From: Tabrizicola sp.
GTDB lineage: Bacteria > Pseudomonadota > Alphaproteobacteria > Rhodobacterales > Rhodobacteraceae
Direction: 5' to 3'
DNA: 64,000 nucleotides
Assembly: GCF_016792905.1 (NCBI RefSeq)
Contig: NZ_JAEULP010000088.1
Span: 115,929-179,928 of the forward strand
Below are positions 17,451 through 29,305 of this stretch, piece by piece. Under the pieces are notes generated by a model. The model did not search any database. It had not been told where the DNA came from and worked only from the letters and a program-made list of their open reading frames with translations. The first letter of the stretch is position 1, and the number at the start of each line of letters is the position of its first letter. Both the position numbers and the translations under genes were made by a program.

Positions 17451-17726
17451 CTAGTTTCCGCGCGTCAGTCGCGTTTCGGCGAAGGCGGTGATCCGCGCCA
17501 GGAGCGGCGCCAGCACCGGCGGCGGCGCGGATTGGCCGAGGATCCAGGCCATCAGGTCCTGGTCATTTTCAGCCAGCAGGGCGTCGTAGGTCACAAGATC
17601 GGCCTCTGACAGCCCGGCAAGATGCGCGTCGGCAAAGGGGCCCAGCACGAGGTCCATCTCCTTGGTGCCCCGCCGCCAGGAACGCATCGCCATCCGCTTC
17701 AGGCGTGCTTCAGCCGTCTCGCCCAT
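17451..17726 (-). CDS. sdhE: FAD assembly factor SdhE
   Basis: 91-residue protein of the SdhE/Sdh5 family, which promotes covalent flavin attachment to succinate dehydrogenase. The hallmark RRGTKEMD (R-G-x-x-E) is near residues 18-25, followed by FADAHLAGLSEADLVTYDALL and DLMAWILG. Length is normal. It is divergent from the aminotransferase gene, with an 84-base spacer that probably holds both promoters. Confidence 0.92.
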   Translation of the reverse strand: MGETAEARLKRMAMRSWRRGTKEMDLVLGPFADAHLAGLSEADLVTYDALLAENDQDLMAWILGQSAPPPVLAPLLARITAFAETRLTRGN

Positions 17727-17747
17727 TCTGGCTCCGTTCCCGCTTGA

Positions 17748-19013
<1,266 letters not shown>

Positions 19014-19022
19014 AAGGACATC

Positions 19023-19403
19023 ATGGCCGACCGGATCACCGCCAATCTTCCGGCCCGCGACTTTGCGGCAACGTCGGCTTTCTATGACACACTCGGCTTC
19101 CGCGAGGATTTCCGCGACGAGGGCTGGATGATCCTGAAGCGCGGGCCCATGGTGCTGGAGTTCTTTCCGCATCCCGACTGCGACCCCAAGACCAGCTGGT
19201 TTTCAGCCTGCATCCGGGTGGACGAACCCGACACGCTGCTGGAGGAGTGGCGCGCGGCGGGACTGCCTGCCGACCACAGGTCGATCCCCCGCCTGACCGG
19301 ATTTTTCAAGCAGGGGGCTGCGCCGCGGATGTTCGCGCTGGTGGATGAGAACGGCAGCCTATTGCGGGTGATCGACAACCGCGACGCCGGAGAGCCTGGA
19401 TGA
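19023..19403 (+). CDS. VOC family protein (bleomycin-resistance/glyoxalase fold)
   Basis: 126-residue single-chain VOC protein starting MADRITANLPARDFAATSAF, with GWMILKRGPMVLEFFPH and a C-terminal RMFALVDENGSLLRVID. This is the usual length of bleomycin-binding-like proteins. Metal-binding His/Glu positions are partly present (EFF, FALVDENG). It is linked to the aminotransferase upstream and overlaps the next gene by 4 bases. Substrate is not assigned. Confidence 0.85.
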   Translation: MADRITANLPARDFAATSAFYDTLGFREDFRDEGWMILKRGPMVLEFFPHPDCDPKTSWFSACIRVDEPDTLLEEWRAAGLPADHRSIPRLTGFFKQGAAPRMFALVDENGSLLRVIDNRDAGEPG

Positions 19404-19807
19404 GTGCCGATCTTCCCGACTACTATTTCCGGGTGCGCGAGAATGGCGCGGCGGTGTTCCGCTTGGGCACCGAGAACCGCCAGCGCCGGATCGAGATGGA
19501 CGAGATCGCCACGGTCAACGTGAAGAACGGCAACATCAAGCCGCATGGCGAGGTGGAGCTGACCGAGGCCGACCGGACGGCCATCCGGGACTGGCTGGCG
19601 GCGCGGCAGGCGCAGCTGGCGATGCGCGAGGTCGATGACATCCTGCGCACGGTCGACCACCTGAACCTGACGACGCAATGGGCGCAGTCACGCGCGACGG
19701 ACGCGCAGCTTGAGGCGGTGACGGACGCGCTTCTGCTGGCGATGCACGACCTGCGCACGATGCTGGTCCGGCGCAAGTCGGACCGGCTGGGGAAAGGCGA
19801 GGGCTGA
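19400..19807 (+). CDS. Conserved hypothetical helical protein
   Basis: 135-residue protein that I do not recognise. It begins with a short beta-rich part (YYFRVRENGAAVFRLG and MDEIATVNVKNGNIKPHG), followed by a long predicted helical region with charged residues from about residue 55 to the end. No signal peptide or membrane segment is seen. The ATG overlaps the VOC stop, so it is probably co-expressed with the aminotransferase and VOC genes. Coding is supported by its overlap spacing and by GC-rich third positions. Confidence 0.75.
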   Translation: MSADLPDYYFRVRENGAAVFRLGTENRQRRIEMDEIATVNVKNGNIKPHGEVELTEADRTAIRDWLAARQAQLAMREVDDILRTVDHLNLTTQWAQSRATDAQLEAVTDALLLAMHDLRTMLVRRKSDRLGKGEG

Positions 19808-19876
19808 CGGCTTGCCGTTCGGCTTTGTCTCCGCGTCGCCCTGCGAGCCGGGACGAAGCGTGGGCGAGCCGTGGCT

Positions 19877-20305
<429 letters not shown>

Positions 20306-20307
20306 GC

Positions 20308-20721
20308 ATGACCGCCCATACCCCCCTCCCCCCTGCCACCACCTCGCGCGCGGGACCGTGGCCCCGCCCTCCCCGGGCATTGCAGGCTGCGCGGCTGGGC
20401 GAACCCCCGGCCGGAGCGCGGGTCACGGTGGCGGGGCTGGTCCTGGTGCGGCAAAGGCCGGGTACGGCGAAGGGGGTGATCTTCCTCACGCTGGAGGACG
20501 AGACTGGGGTGGTGAATGTCGTCGTCTGGGCCAATGTCTACGAACGCTTCCGCCGCGCGGTGATCGCCGGGCGGCTTCTGCGGGTGACGGGCAAGCTGCA
20601 GCGCGAGGCGGGGGTGGTGCATGTGGTGGCGGAACGGATCGAGGACCTGTCGCCGCTGCTGGACCGGCTGCTGGAGCCGGGGTTCCGGCACGACGACGCG
20701 CGGGCGGGGGATCAGTCATAG
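20308..20721 (+). pseudogene. Isolated C-terminal OB-fold part of error-prone DNA polymerase DnaE2
   Basis: 137-residue reading frame. From about residue 40 it matches the last part of DnaE2: [38 protein letters not shown] and [20 protein letters not shown], the OB-fold domain that follows the polymerase core in family C error-prone enzymes. All polymerase, PHP and helix-hairpin-helix parts are absent, and no imuA or imuB is nearby. The first 35 residues are Pro/Arg-rich and may be spurious. Because a LexA-type promoter precedes it, this could be a deletion relic of an imuA-imuB-dnaE2 cassette or a retained small SOS protein. Confidence 0.68.
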
Positions 20722-20732
20722 GGCCGGAATCC

Positions 20733-20801
20733 AAATTCCTTAAGGACGGAATTTGACAAGTTTCTTGCTCAAGAAATTTGGCGGCGAGGGATCCCGCCGC
20801 C
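20733..20801. repeat. Three adjacent inverted repeats downstream of degP
   Basis: The spacer holds AAATTCC/GGAATTT (20733-20739 with 20748-20754), TTTCTTG-CT-CAAGAAA (20761-20776) and GGCGGC/GCCGCC (20780-20785 with 20796-20801). The last can act as the 3' stem-loop of degP on the minus strand. The AT-rich pair looks like a dispersed intergenic element. Confidence 0.55.
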
Positions 20802-20825
20802 AATCAAACCCTTGAGCCGAGGCTA

Positions 20826-22277
<1,452 letters not shown>

Positions 22278-22435
22278 GATGCGAACTCCTGTTCAACAGA
22301 TCTGGCGACGGTGGCGTTCCACTCTGGAACCCTGCCGCGTCGGCGTTGAAGAAACAGTTAGTCAAAGCCCCCCGCAATGCAAACCCTGTCGCGGCGCATC
22401 AAAGGGATGTGAATGCATTTGTCATCCGGGCCGGT

Positions 22436-22624
22436 TCAGGAGGGACCGGCGAGCCAGACCAGAGCGACCCCGAGAGCCAGAGCGACCAGCCCGATCACCC
22501 GCCGCTGATCGACGCGCAACGAGGCGATCAGCCGCAAGGCATCCTCGATCCGGCGGGGGGCCAGTGCCAGCACCAGCCCCTCCACCGCCAGCACCAGACC
22601 CAGTGCCAGGATGATATGGCTCAC
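22436..22624 (-). CDS. DUF2065 family small membrane protein
   Basis: 62-residue protein with two hydrophobic helices (IILALGLVLAVEGLVLAL and VIGLVALALGVALVWLA) around a short basic loop ending in LRVDQRR. This is the DUF2065 pattern, commonly found after hflC. The start is GTG at 22624, overlapping the hflC stop by 4 bases (GTGA). Function is unknown; the context suggests a role beside the HflKC membrane complex. Confidence 0.85.
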   Translation of the reverse strand: MSHIILALGLVLAVEGLVLALAPRRIEDALRLIASLRVDQRRVIGLVALALGVALVWLAGPS

Positions 22625-23514
22625 GGGGCCGCCGGGGCCTCGGGCGCCGTCGGTCCGCGATCCGACCGCAGGTAATCGAAGAACTCGCTGTCGGGCTGCA
22701 TCACGATCGAGGAATTGCCGCCCTTCAGGCTGGTCTCATAGGCTGCGAGCGAGCGGATGAAGGCGAAGAACTCGGGATCCTTGCCATAGGATTCGGCAAG
22801 GATGCGGTTCCGTTCGGCATCGGCCTCGCCGCGGATCACCTCGGCCTGGCGCCGGGCGTCCGAGGTCAGCTCGACCACCGTCCGGTCCGCCGCAGCCCGC
22901 ACGCGCTGCGCCGCCTCGCCGCCGCGGGCCACTTCGTCGGCCGCTTCGCGTTCGCGCTCGGCCCGCATCCGGGCGAAGGTCGCTTCCAGGTTCTGCTCGG
23001 GCAGGTCGGTGCGGGTCAGCCGCACATCGATGACATCGACGCCCAGTGCCGCGCCTTCGCGCTTGGCGATGGTCAGGATCTGGTTCATCAGCCCGGCCCG
23101 ATCCTGGGACAGGACCTGTTCCTGCGTCGCGTTGCCCAGCACCTCGGGGATGGCCTGGGACAGGATGTTGCCCAGAAGCTGCTGCGCCCGATCCTCGCCC
23201 CCGGTACCGACCGACTGGCGGAACTCCACCAGATCGACGATGCGCCAGCGGGCAAAGGCGTCGACCACCAGGCGGCGGTCGGACAGGAGCGTTACCTCGA
23301 TCGGCTGGGTCTGCAGGCCGAGGATGCGGTCCTCATAAAGGACCACATCCTGCATCAGGGGGATCTTGAAGCCAAGGCCCGGCTCTTCCTTCACCTGCAT
23401 GACCTGTCCGAACTGCAGGACCAGCGCCTTCTTGCGTTCGTCGACGATGAAGACCGAGGACAGAACCAGCACCAGAAGGACGACCAGCGCCGGAACAAGA
23501 TACATCGCGCGCAT
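22621..23514 (-). CDS. hflC: HflC, SPFH-family regulator of FtsH protease
   Basis: 297-residue membrane protein of the stomatin/prohibitin (SPFH) family. One N-terminal helix (YLVPALVVLLVLVLSSVFIV) is followed by the SPFH domain (about residues 20-190, with VDVIDVRLTRTDLPEQNLEA) and a coiled-coil region rich in Glu, Arg and Ala. HflC forms a ring with HflK that controls FtsH. It starts one base inside the hflK stop (TGATG). A few non-charged C-terminal residues (RGPTAPEAPAAP) are low complexity. Confidence 0.93.
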   Translation of the reverse strand: MRAMYLVPALVVLLVLVLSSVFIVDERKKALVLQFGQVMQVKEEPGLGFKIPLMQDVVLYEDRILGLQTQPIEVTLLSDRRLVVDAFARWRIVDLVEFRQSVGTGGEDRAQQLLGNILSQAIPEVLGNATQEQVLSQDRAGLMNQILTIAKREGAALGVDVIDVRLTRTDLPEQNLEATFARMRAEREREAADEVARGGEAAQRVRAAADRTVVELTSDARRQAEVIRGEADAERNRILAESYGKDPEFFAFIRSLAAYETSLKGGNSSIVMQPDSEFFDYLRSDRGPTAPEAPAAP

Positions 23515-24704
23515 CAGTTGGTCCCTCCCGCAGAACCCGCAGTCTGGCCGGCGCCCTGGGCCGGGCTCATCCGGCCAAGTTCGTTCAGGGGCAGGAAGGG
23601 AACCACGCCCTGACCTGCCTCGCCGCCGCTCACACCGTCAAGGATGACCTTGTTCATGCCGCCAAAGACCCGCTCCATGGTTTCCAGATAGAGCCTCCGC
23701 CGCGTCACCTCGGGCGCCTTCACATATTCCGCAAAGACCGAGAGGAAGCGCGCGGCCTCGCCCTGGGCGGAGTTCACCGCTTCGGCGCGGTAGCCTTCCG
23801 CCGCTTCCAGAAGCCGCGCGGCCTCACCCCGGGCGCCTGCCGTCACCTTGTTGGCATAGGCGTCGGCCTCCTTTTCCAGCCGGTCGCGCTCCTGCTGCGC
23901 CGCCTGCACGGCGCGGAAGGCGTCGATCACTTCGCGGGGAGGCTGGGCGACCTGGAGGTTGACGCGGATCACGGTGATCCCGGCGTTATAGCTGTCCAAT
24001 GTCGCCTGGACGGCGGTCCGCAGGTCGGCGGCAATCACGCCCCGATCGCGGTTCAGGATCGGCGACAGCTCCGAGCGGGCGATGATGTCGCGCATCGCGC
24101 TTTCGCTGACCGCCTTGATGGTCAATTCCGGTTCCGCCAGGTTGAACAGGTATTTCTCGGGGTCCGAGATGTTCCAGACCACCTGGAAGCCGATGTCGAC
24201 GATGTTCTGGTCGCGCGTCAGCATCAGGCCAGAGTCGCTGCCGGCCGCCTGGGTGCCGATGTCGGTCGTGCGTTCGCCCGTCACCTGGACCTTCTCGTAG
24301 CTCACGATGGGCCAGGGCGCGAAGTTCAGCCCCGGGTCGCCGACGCCCGAGCTTTCGCCCAGGAACAGCTCGACCGAGCGTTCCTCGGGCCGAACGGTGT
24401 AGAACGACATGAAGGCCCAGACCGCGACCAGCGCCAGCGCGCCAAGCGCCATGCCCTGCCGGGTGAAGATCGGACTGCCGGGATCGCCACCGGGACCACC
24501 CGTCCCGCGATTGCCGCGCCCTCCCATCAGCACGCGCAGCTGTTCCTGCCCGCGTTTCATCAGCTGGTCGACCTCGGAGATTTGCGGTCCGCCCTCGCCG
24601 CGCCGACCGCCGCGACGGTCGTCGTCGTCGTTGTTGCCCCTGCCGCCCCGGTCGTCTCCGCCCGGGCCACCGCCGCCGCCCCAGGGACCGCCACTTCCTG
24701 CCAT
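23514..24704 (-). CDS. hflK: HflK, SPFH-family regulator of FtsH protease
   Basis: 396-residue partner of HflC. The N-terminal 80 residues are Gly/Asp/Arg-rich and disordered; one membrane helix follows (MALGALALVAVWAFMSFYTV), then the SPFH domain with RPEERSVELFLG and the conserved ITVIRVNLQVAQPPREV, and a coiled coil with RGEAARLLEAAEGYRAEAV. It is the first gene of hflK-hflC-DUF2065(-degP). The glycine-rich tail is longer than the core family but common among Alphaproteobacteria. Confidence 0.93.
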   Translation of the reverse strand: MAGSGGPWGGGGGPGGDDRGGRGNNDDDDRRGGRRGEGGPQISEVDQLMKRGQEQLRVLMGGRGNRGTGGPGGDPGSPIFTRQGMALGALALVAVWAFMSFYTVRPEERSVELFLGESSGVGDPGLNFAPWPIVSYEKVQVTGERTTDIGTQAAGSDSGLMLTRDQNIVDIGFQVVWNISDPEKYLFNLAEPELTIKAVSESAMRDIIARSELSPILNRDRGVIAADLRTAVQATLDSYNAGITVIRVNLQVAQPPREVIDAFRAVQAAQQERDRLEKEADAYANKVTAGARGEAARLLEAAEGYRAEAVNSAQGEAARFLSVFAEYVKAPEVTRRRLYLETMERVFGGMNKVILDGVSGGEAGQGVVPFLPLNELGRMSPAQGAGQTAGSAGGTN

Positions 24705-24779
24705 TGATCAGAACCTCTTCTTACGCTTTTCCCTAAGCTGGTCATATCCGGCCGGAAATCAACCCACCGTGACCCCGTG

Positions 24780-26138
24780 TCAGGCCGTTCGCACCGGTTT
24801 TCGCATCGTCACCAGTTCTTCCGCCATCGTCGGATGCACCGCGCAGGTGGCGTCGAAATCCTCTTTCGTGGCGCCCATCCGGATCGCGATGGCGGCAAGC
24901 TGGATCATCTCGCCGGCTTCGGGTGCGACGATATGGCAGCCAAGGACCTTGCGCGTGGCCTGGCTGACGATCAGCTTCATCAGCACCCGTTCCGGCCTGC
25001 CCGCAAAGGCGGTCCGCATCGGGCGGAATGCGGTGGCGTAGACCTCGATCGACTCCTGTTCGCGCGCGGCTTCCTCGGAAAGGCCGACCGAGCCGAGTTC
25101 CGGCTGGGTGAATACGGCCGAGGCGACAAGCTGATGGTCAAAGGTTGTGGGTCTTGCGCCAAAGACGGTGTCGGCGAAGGCATGGCCCTCGCGGATGGCG
25201 ACCGGGGTCAGGTTGATCCGGCCGGTCACATCGCCCACGGCGAAGATCGAGGGCACGGCGGTCTGGCTGTAGGCGTCCACCGGAATCTCGCCGGTGCGGC
25301 CAAGCTCCAGCCCCAGCGCCTCAAGGCCAAGTCCCGCCGTGTTCGGGCGGCGGCCGGTGGCGTAGAGCACCAGGTCGACCTCGCGTTCCGACCCGTCGGA
25401 GCCGGTGACGCGGATGCCGGTCGGGGTCTTTTCCAGTTTCGTGACGGCGGTGCCGAGGTGGATGCCGATCCCCGCCTCGCGCATCGCGTTGGCGACATGG
25501 CCGCGCACTTCGTCATCGAAGCCGCGCAGGATCTGGGCGCCGCGGTAGTACTGGCTGACCTCGACCCCCAGGCCATTGAGGATGCAGGCGAACTCCCCGG
25601 CGATATAGCCGCCGCCGACCACCAGCGCGCGTTTGGGCAGCGCGTCGAGGTGGAACATCTCGTTCGAGGTGACGGCAAGATCCGACCCGGGAAACTCCGG
25701 CACGAAGGGCCAGCCGCCGGTGGCGACCAGGATGTGCTTGGCGGTGAACTCCTCGCCGGTGGCGAGCCTGACCCGGTGCGGATCGACGATGGTGGCGCGG
25801 GTGTCGTGGACGACGACCCCGGCGTTTTTCAGCGTCGTGCGGTAGGCGGCTTCCAGGCGGTCAAGCTCGGCCTCCAGCCGGTTGCGGAACACGCGCCAGT
25901 CGAAGGTGCCGCCCTCCGCCTTCCAGCCATAGGCCTGCGCGTCCTCGAACATGGCCGGGAAACCGCTGGCGAAGACCATCAGCTTCTTCGGCACGCAGCC
26001 CCGGATGACGCAGGTGCCGCCCATCCGGCTTTCCTCGGCCAGGCCCACCTTCGCGCCCCAGTCGCCCGCCGCGACCCGCGCCGCCCTGACCCCGCCCGAG
26101 CCGCCGCCGATGACAAAGAGATCGTAGTCGAAGGCCAT
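24780..26138 (-). CDS. gor: Glutathione-disulfide reductase
   Basis: 452-residue flavoprotein that reduces oxidised glutathione with NADPH in the cytoplasm. The FAD motif is FVIGGGSGGVRAARVAA, the redox disulfide GGTCVIRGCVPKKL, the second nucleotide site LVVGGGYIAGEFA, and the C-terminal dimer/active-site HPTMAEE with the catalytic His. ATG 26138 is used; an upstream in-frame start at 26171 adds non-conserved residues. It stands 75 bases upstream of hflK on the same strand. Confidence 0.93.
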   Translation of the reverse strand: MAFDYDLFVIGGGSGGVRAARVAAGDWGAKVGLAEESRMGGTCVIRGCVPKKLMVFASGFPAMFEDAQAYGWKAEGGTFDWRVFRNRLEAELDRLEAAYRTTLKNAGVVVHDTRATIVDPHRVRLATGEEFTAKHILVATGGWPFVPEFPGSDLAVTSNEMFHLDALPKRALVVGGGYIAGEFACILNGLGVEVSQYYRGAQILRGFDDEVRGHVANAMREAGIGIHLGTAVTKLEKTPTGIRVTGSDGSEREVDLVLYATGRRPNTAGLGLEALGLELGRTGEIPVDAYSQTAVPSIFAVGDVTGRINLTPVAIREGHAFADTVFGARPTTFDHQLVASAVFTQPELGSVGLSEEAAREQESIEVYATAFRPMRTAFAGRPERVLMKLIVSQATRKVLGCHIVAPEAGEMIQLAAIAIRMGATKEDFDATCAVHPTMAEELVTMRKPVRTA

Positions 26139-26454
26139 GATGGATCCCGCCTGCCGCATAGTCGCGACCACAGCTATGCGCTAATGCCGCGCCGCGAAAG
26201 CCCCGGAGGACGTTTTTCGGTCCCCCCGCACAGATCACGTTCGTCGTCGACTTCCCCGAGCGATGGGCCCCGGTCCGGCGCACCGACAACATGCTGTCGC
26301 CGGCGCTTGACTGGGGGACGACCCGGCACATGTCCCCAGATAGCGGGCGATCCGGCCCTTCTGCGATGGACGGAACGCGATGATTCCGCCAATATCAGGG
26401 TTCTCATGGAGGTGAGCCTTGGCAACCTCATTGCTCAGGTTCCGGAGGTTGCGG

Positions 26455-26781
26455 ATGCAAGATACGACTTTCAGACCAGAAGCTTCCGGGATGGAACTGA
26501 CCGACGCATTCTTGACGATGGTAACAACAGTGCCGGGATCACGGGTGCTGAACGAGGCATACCTTCCTCCGGCGACGGCGGAACCGTCCGATCTGGTGAA
26601 GGCGAGTCCGTATCTGATGGAACTGCTGCAACTTGGGATGGATTCACGAGAAGTCCAGCGCCGCGCATTGGGCGCGCAACGCCTGAAAGAGGCTTTCTCC
26701 GCGATACCCTGGCACGTCGAGAAAGCGGAGCGCTACGCGGATCACTGGAACATTCTCTATGCCAGCCGGGTAAACTGGTAA
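26455..26781 (+). CDS. Orphan hypothetical protein
   Basis: 108-residue reading frame with GGAGG six bases before ATG 26455. It is mostly helical and charged (DLVKASPYLMELLQLGMDSR, HVEKAERYADHW), with no signal peptide, membrane segment or motif that I recognise. It lies alone in a stretch otherwise without genes, and base composition is a little lower in G+C than its neighbours. It may be a real small gene of foreign origin or chance coding in a decayed region. Confidence 0.45.
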   Translation: MQDTTFRPEASGMELTDAFLTMVTTVPGSRVLNEAYLPPATAEPSDLVKASPYLMELLQLGMDSREVQRRALGAQRLKEAFSAIPWHVEKAERYADHWNILYASRVNW

Positions 26782-27022
26782 GCCCCGCGCGCACCTTCCA
26801 TTTCGAGAGCGACAAGCCGAGATCGCACGTTTCCCAGATCGCCGACGCCGACTTCGGCGCGATGACCCGCGAGATGAACGCGGAAATGGCGCGCACCGGG
26901 CTGGCTGGCTAGGTCAACGGCCAGGTCGTCAAGAACCTCTACAGCCGCTCCATTGGGCAGTCCATCCAAGGCAGGTTCGATGTGACCCGGGACCAGAGCG
27001 GCGGGGGTTGGTTGCGCCAGCC
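26782..27022. other. Gene-poor stretch with degraded coding traces
   Basis: No intact gene is seen. On the plus strand a frame reads FHFESDKPRSHVSQIADADF and continues to an in-frame TAG at 26910-26912, after which VNGQVVKNLYSRSIGQS continues in the same frame. This looks like a decayed gene fragment, but I cannot name the parent family. The segment 26172-26454, before the orphan ORF, is likewise without a convincing gene. Confidence 0.4.
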
Positions 27023-27808
27023 TCAGTCCAGGTCGGCGAAGATGTTGCGGCTTTCCGACATGTCGACCGAGCCATTCTCGACCTTGCCCGAATTGATGTC
27101 GCGCACCGTGACCCGGCCATCGCCATGGCCGATCACCACCACGTCGCAGATGTCGATGAAAAGCCCGTTCTCGACCACGCCGGGGATCTGGTTCAGGACC
27201 AGCGCCAGCTGCCGCGGGTTGCCGATCCGCGTGAGGCTGAGGTCCAGGATGAAGTGCCCCTCGTCGGTGCGGAGCGGCGCGTCCTTTGCCATCCGCAGCG
27301 CCACATCCCGGCTCATCACATCCAGGCTGTAAAGCGTTTCCTCGATCAGGGCCTTCGTCGTCTGCCAGCCGAAGGGAATCACCTCGACCGGCAGGGGGAA
27401 GGCACCAAGCTGGGCCACTTCCTTGGCCGCATCCGCGATCACGATCATCCGGTCGCTGGCGGTCGCGACGATCTTTTCCTGCAAGAGCGCCGCGCCGCCA
27501 CCCTTGATCAGGTTCAGATTCGCGTCGAATTCATCCGCCCCGTCGATGGTCAGGTCGAGCCATTTCGTTTCGTCCAGAGTGACGACCGTCAGCCCGAGGC
27601 TTCGCGCCAGGTCCGCCGTGCGCGAGGAGGTCGCGACGCATGTCACCGACAATCCCTTGTCCCGGACCCGTTCGGCCAGGCAGCGCACCATCCAGGCGGC
27701 GGTCGACCCGGTGCCAAGTCCCAGCTTCATGCCGTTTTCCACGAAATCCACCGACCGGCGGGCGGCCACGAATTTGGCCTGGTCGATCGGCGAAAGTTCG
27801 GCAGCCAT
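27023..27808 (-). CDS. rpiA: Ribose-5-phosphate isomerase A
   Basis: 261-residue enzyme of the pentose phosphate pathway that interconverts ribose 5-phosphate and ribulose 5-phosphate. Visible motifs are GLGTGSTAAWMV (phosphate loop), DGADEFDANLNLIKGGGAAL (active-site Asp and Lys) and PVEVIPFGW. Length is slightly above the E. coli enzyme because of a C-terminal tail. The ATG at 27808 begins MAAELSPIDQAKFVAARR; the upstream residues in the same frame are from the spacer. Confidence 0.93.
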   Translation of the reverse strand: MAAELSPIDQAKFVAARRSVDFVENGMKLGLGTGSTAAWMVRCLAERVRDKGLSVTCVATSSRTADLARSLGLTVVTLDETKWLDLTIDGADEFDANLNLIKGGGAALLQEKIVATASDRMIVIADAAKEVAQLGAFPLPVEVIPFGWQTTKALIEETLYSLDVMSRDVALRMAKDAPLRTDEGHFILDLSLTRIGNPRQLALVLNQIPGVVENGLFIDICDVVVIGHGDGRVTVRDINSGKVENGSVDMSESRNIFADLD

Positions 27809-27903
27809 GGATTTCCCCCGTGTTAGCTGACCCGAGATAGCGCAAAGGCCGCCGAAGGGCGAGAGACTTCGCAACGGCAGCCTACGCAGGCTTTGTGGCA
27901 CAA

Positions 27904-28443
27904 TCAGGTCGCATCGGACGCCCGCGCGACGGCGGCCGAAACCTCCGCCACGCTCAGCGCGCCGTCGCCATTGGCATCAAGCCGCAGCATCGCGCGCAGG
28001 AGGCCCGCCTCCTCCTCGCCCAGCGCGGCCAGCCCCGCCGCAGCCCCCGCCGCTGCCATCTCGCCCGCATCGACCACCGCGTCGCCATCGGCATCCGCCG
28101 CCGCAAACTGCCGCTCCATCCGGCCCCGACCCTGCGCGCTTGCCGCGTGCTGGACAGTTGCCAGCTCATTGCGGTCGACTGAGCCATCGGCATCCAGATC
28201 CATCGCAAGAAAGCGACGCATCGCACTGGCCCGCGCCCCTGCCCGCTCCAGCGCGACATGCGCCTCGATCCCTTCCAGCCGCAGCCCGCCCGGCCCGCCG
28301 AAACCCGCGATCAGGTCGATGGCCCGCGCCTCGAACCGGGCGGGATTGCGCGCCATCTCCTCGGCCAGCGCATCCTCCTCGGCCCGGGCCGCCCCGGCCA
28401 GCAGAAGCCCCGCTACCATGATCACCGCCCGTCGCCGCATCAT
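27904..28443 (-). CDS. Secreted EF-hand protein
   Basis: 179-residue protein with an N-terminal signal peptide (MMRRRAVIMVAGLLLAGAARA) and three EF-hand calcium loops: DLDADGSVDRNE, DADGDAVVDAGE and DANGDGALSVAE. It is likely a periplasmic calcium-binding protein of unknown role. AAGGG precedes the tandem ATG codons at 28443/28440. It is upstream of rpiA on the same strand with a 95-base gap. Confidence 0.82.
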   Translation of the reverse strand: MMRRRAVIMVAGLLLAGAARAEEDALAEEMARNPARFEARAIDLIAGFGGPGGLRLEGIEAHVALERAGARASAMRRFLAMDLDADGSVDRNELATVQHAASAQGRGRMERQFAAADADGDAVVDAGEMAAAGAAAGLAALGEEEAGLLRAMLRLDANGDGALSVAEVSAAVARASDAT

Positions 28444-28624
28444 CGACCCTTTCGCATCCGTCGCGCCCGAGCCTGCCCCGAAGAAGGTTGATGATCGGTT
28501 AATGCCTTCGGGTTCTTCGGCGCGCGGCATCACAATGCTGCGCAGTCCCGCGTCATTCGGTCGCTTTTCGCCTTTCCCCGGCGCAAAACTTCGCCATCTT
28601 GGCAGGATGGCTTCTGGACCACCG

Positions 28625-29305
28625 ATGTACACGCTGCACTACGCCCCGGACAACGCGTCGCTGATCATCCGGCTGGTGCTGGACGGGGCGGGCATCCCCT
28701 ATCGCACCGTGCTGGTCGACCGGGCAAAGCGGCAGCAGGACAGCGCCGCCTACCGCGCGCTGAACCCGACCGGGCTGATCCCGACGCTGGAAACGCCGGT
28801 CGGGCCGATCACGGAAACCGGGGCGATCCTTCTGTGGCTGGCTGACACCCATCACCTTGGCCCCGGCCCCGGTGATCCGGACCGGCCCGTCTTTCTCAAG
28901 TGGTTGTTCTTCCTGTCGAACACCGCGCATGCCGACCTGCGCCAGATCTTCTACCCGCACCAGTACGCCCCGGTCGACGCCCATGCCGGGTTCACCGAGA
29001 TCATGGCCAACCGGATGCTGCGCCATTTCGGGCTGCTCGACGCCGCCGCGGCACAGGTGCCGAAGCTGTTCGCGCCGGGCCGACCGCTGGGCGTCTATGC
29101 CGTGGTCCTGACCCGCTGGGCCGCGCTTTACCCCGAAACCGGCCCGCGCTGGCTGGACCTGTCCGACTTTCCGAACCTGACCGCACTTGCCCGGGCGCAG
29201 GAAGCCCGTGTCGAAACCCCCGTTGTCGCCCGCGCCGAGGGGCTCGGGGCCCATCCCTTCACCCGGCCCGAACAGCCGAACCCGCCGGAAGGAAGCGTGC
29301 TATGA
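28625..29305 (+). CDS. Glutathione S-transferase family protein
   Basis: 226-residue GST. The N-terminal thioredoxin-like domain reads MYTLHYAPDNASLIIRLVLD, with ALNPTGLIPTLETP (cis-Pro loop) and TETGAILLWLAD (glutathione-binding Glu/Thr). The C-terminal helical domain runs from about residue 85. ATG 28625 is used; ATG 28607 would add six residues. Its stop overlaps a second GST gene (ATGA), and the two are tandem paralogues. The substrate is unknown. Confidence 0.87.
   Translation: MYTLHYAPDNASLIIRLVLDGAGIPYRTVLVDRAKRQQDSAAYRALNPTGLIPTLETPVGPITETGAILLWLADTHHLGPGPGDPDRPVFLKWLFFLSNTAHADLRQIFYPHQYAPVDAHAGFTEIMANRMLRHFGLLDAAAAQVPKLFAPGRPLGVYAVVLTRWAALYPETGPRWLDLSDFPNLTALARAQEARVETPVVARAEGLGAHPFTRPEQPNPPEGSVL

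Noticed and set aside
24777-26912. Open frame of 711 codons on the plus strand opposite gor
   Set aside because: It is the antisense shadow of gor, which has full family motifs. The open frame results from high G+C. Only its last part, outside gor, was considered as a decayed trace.
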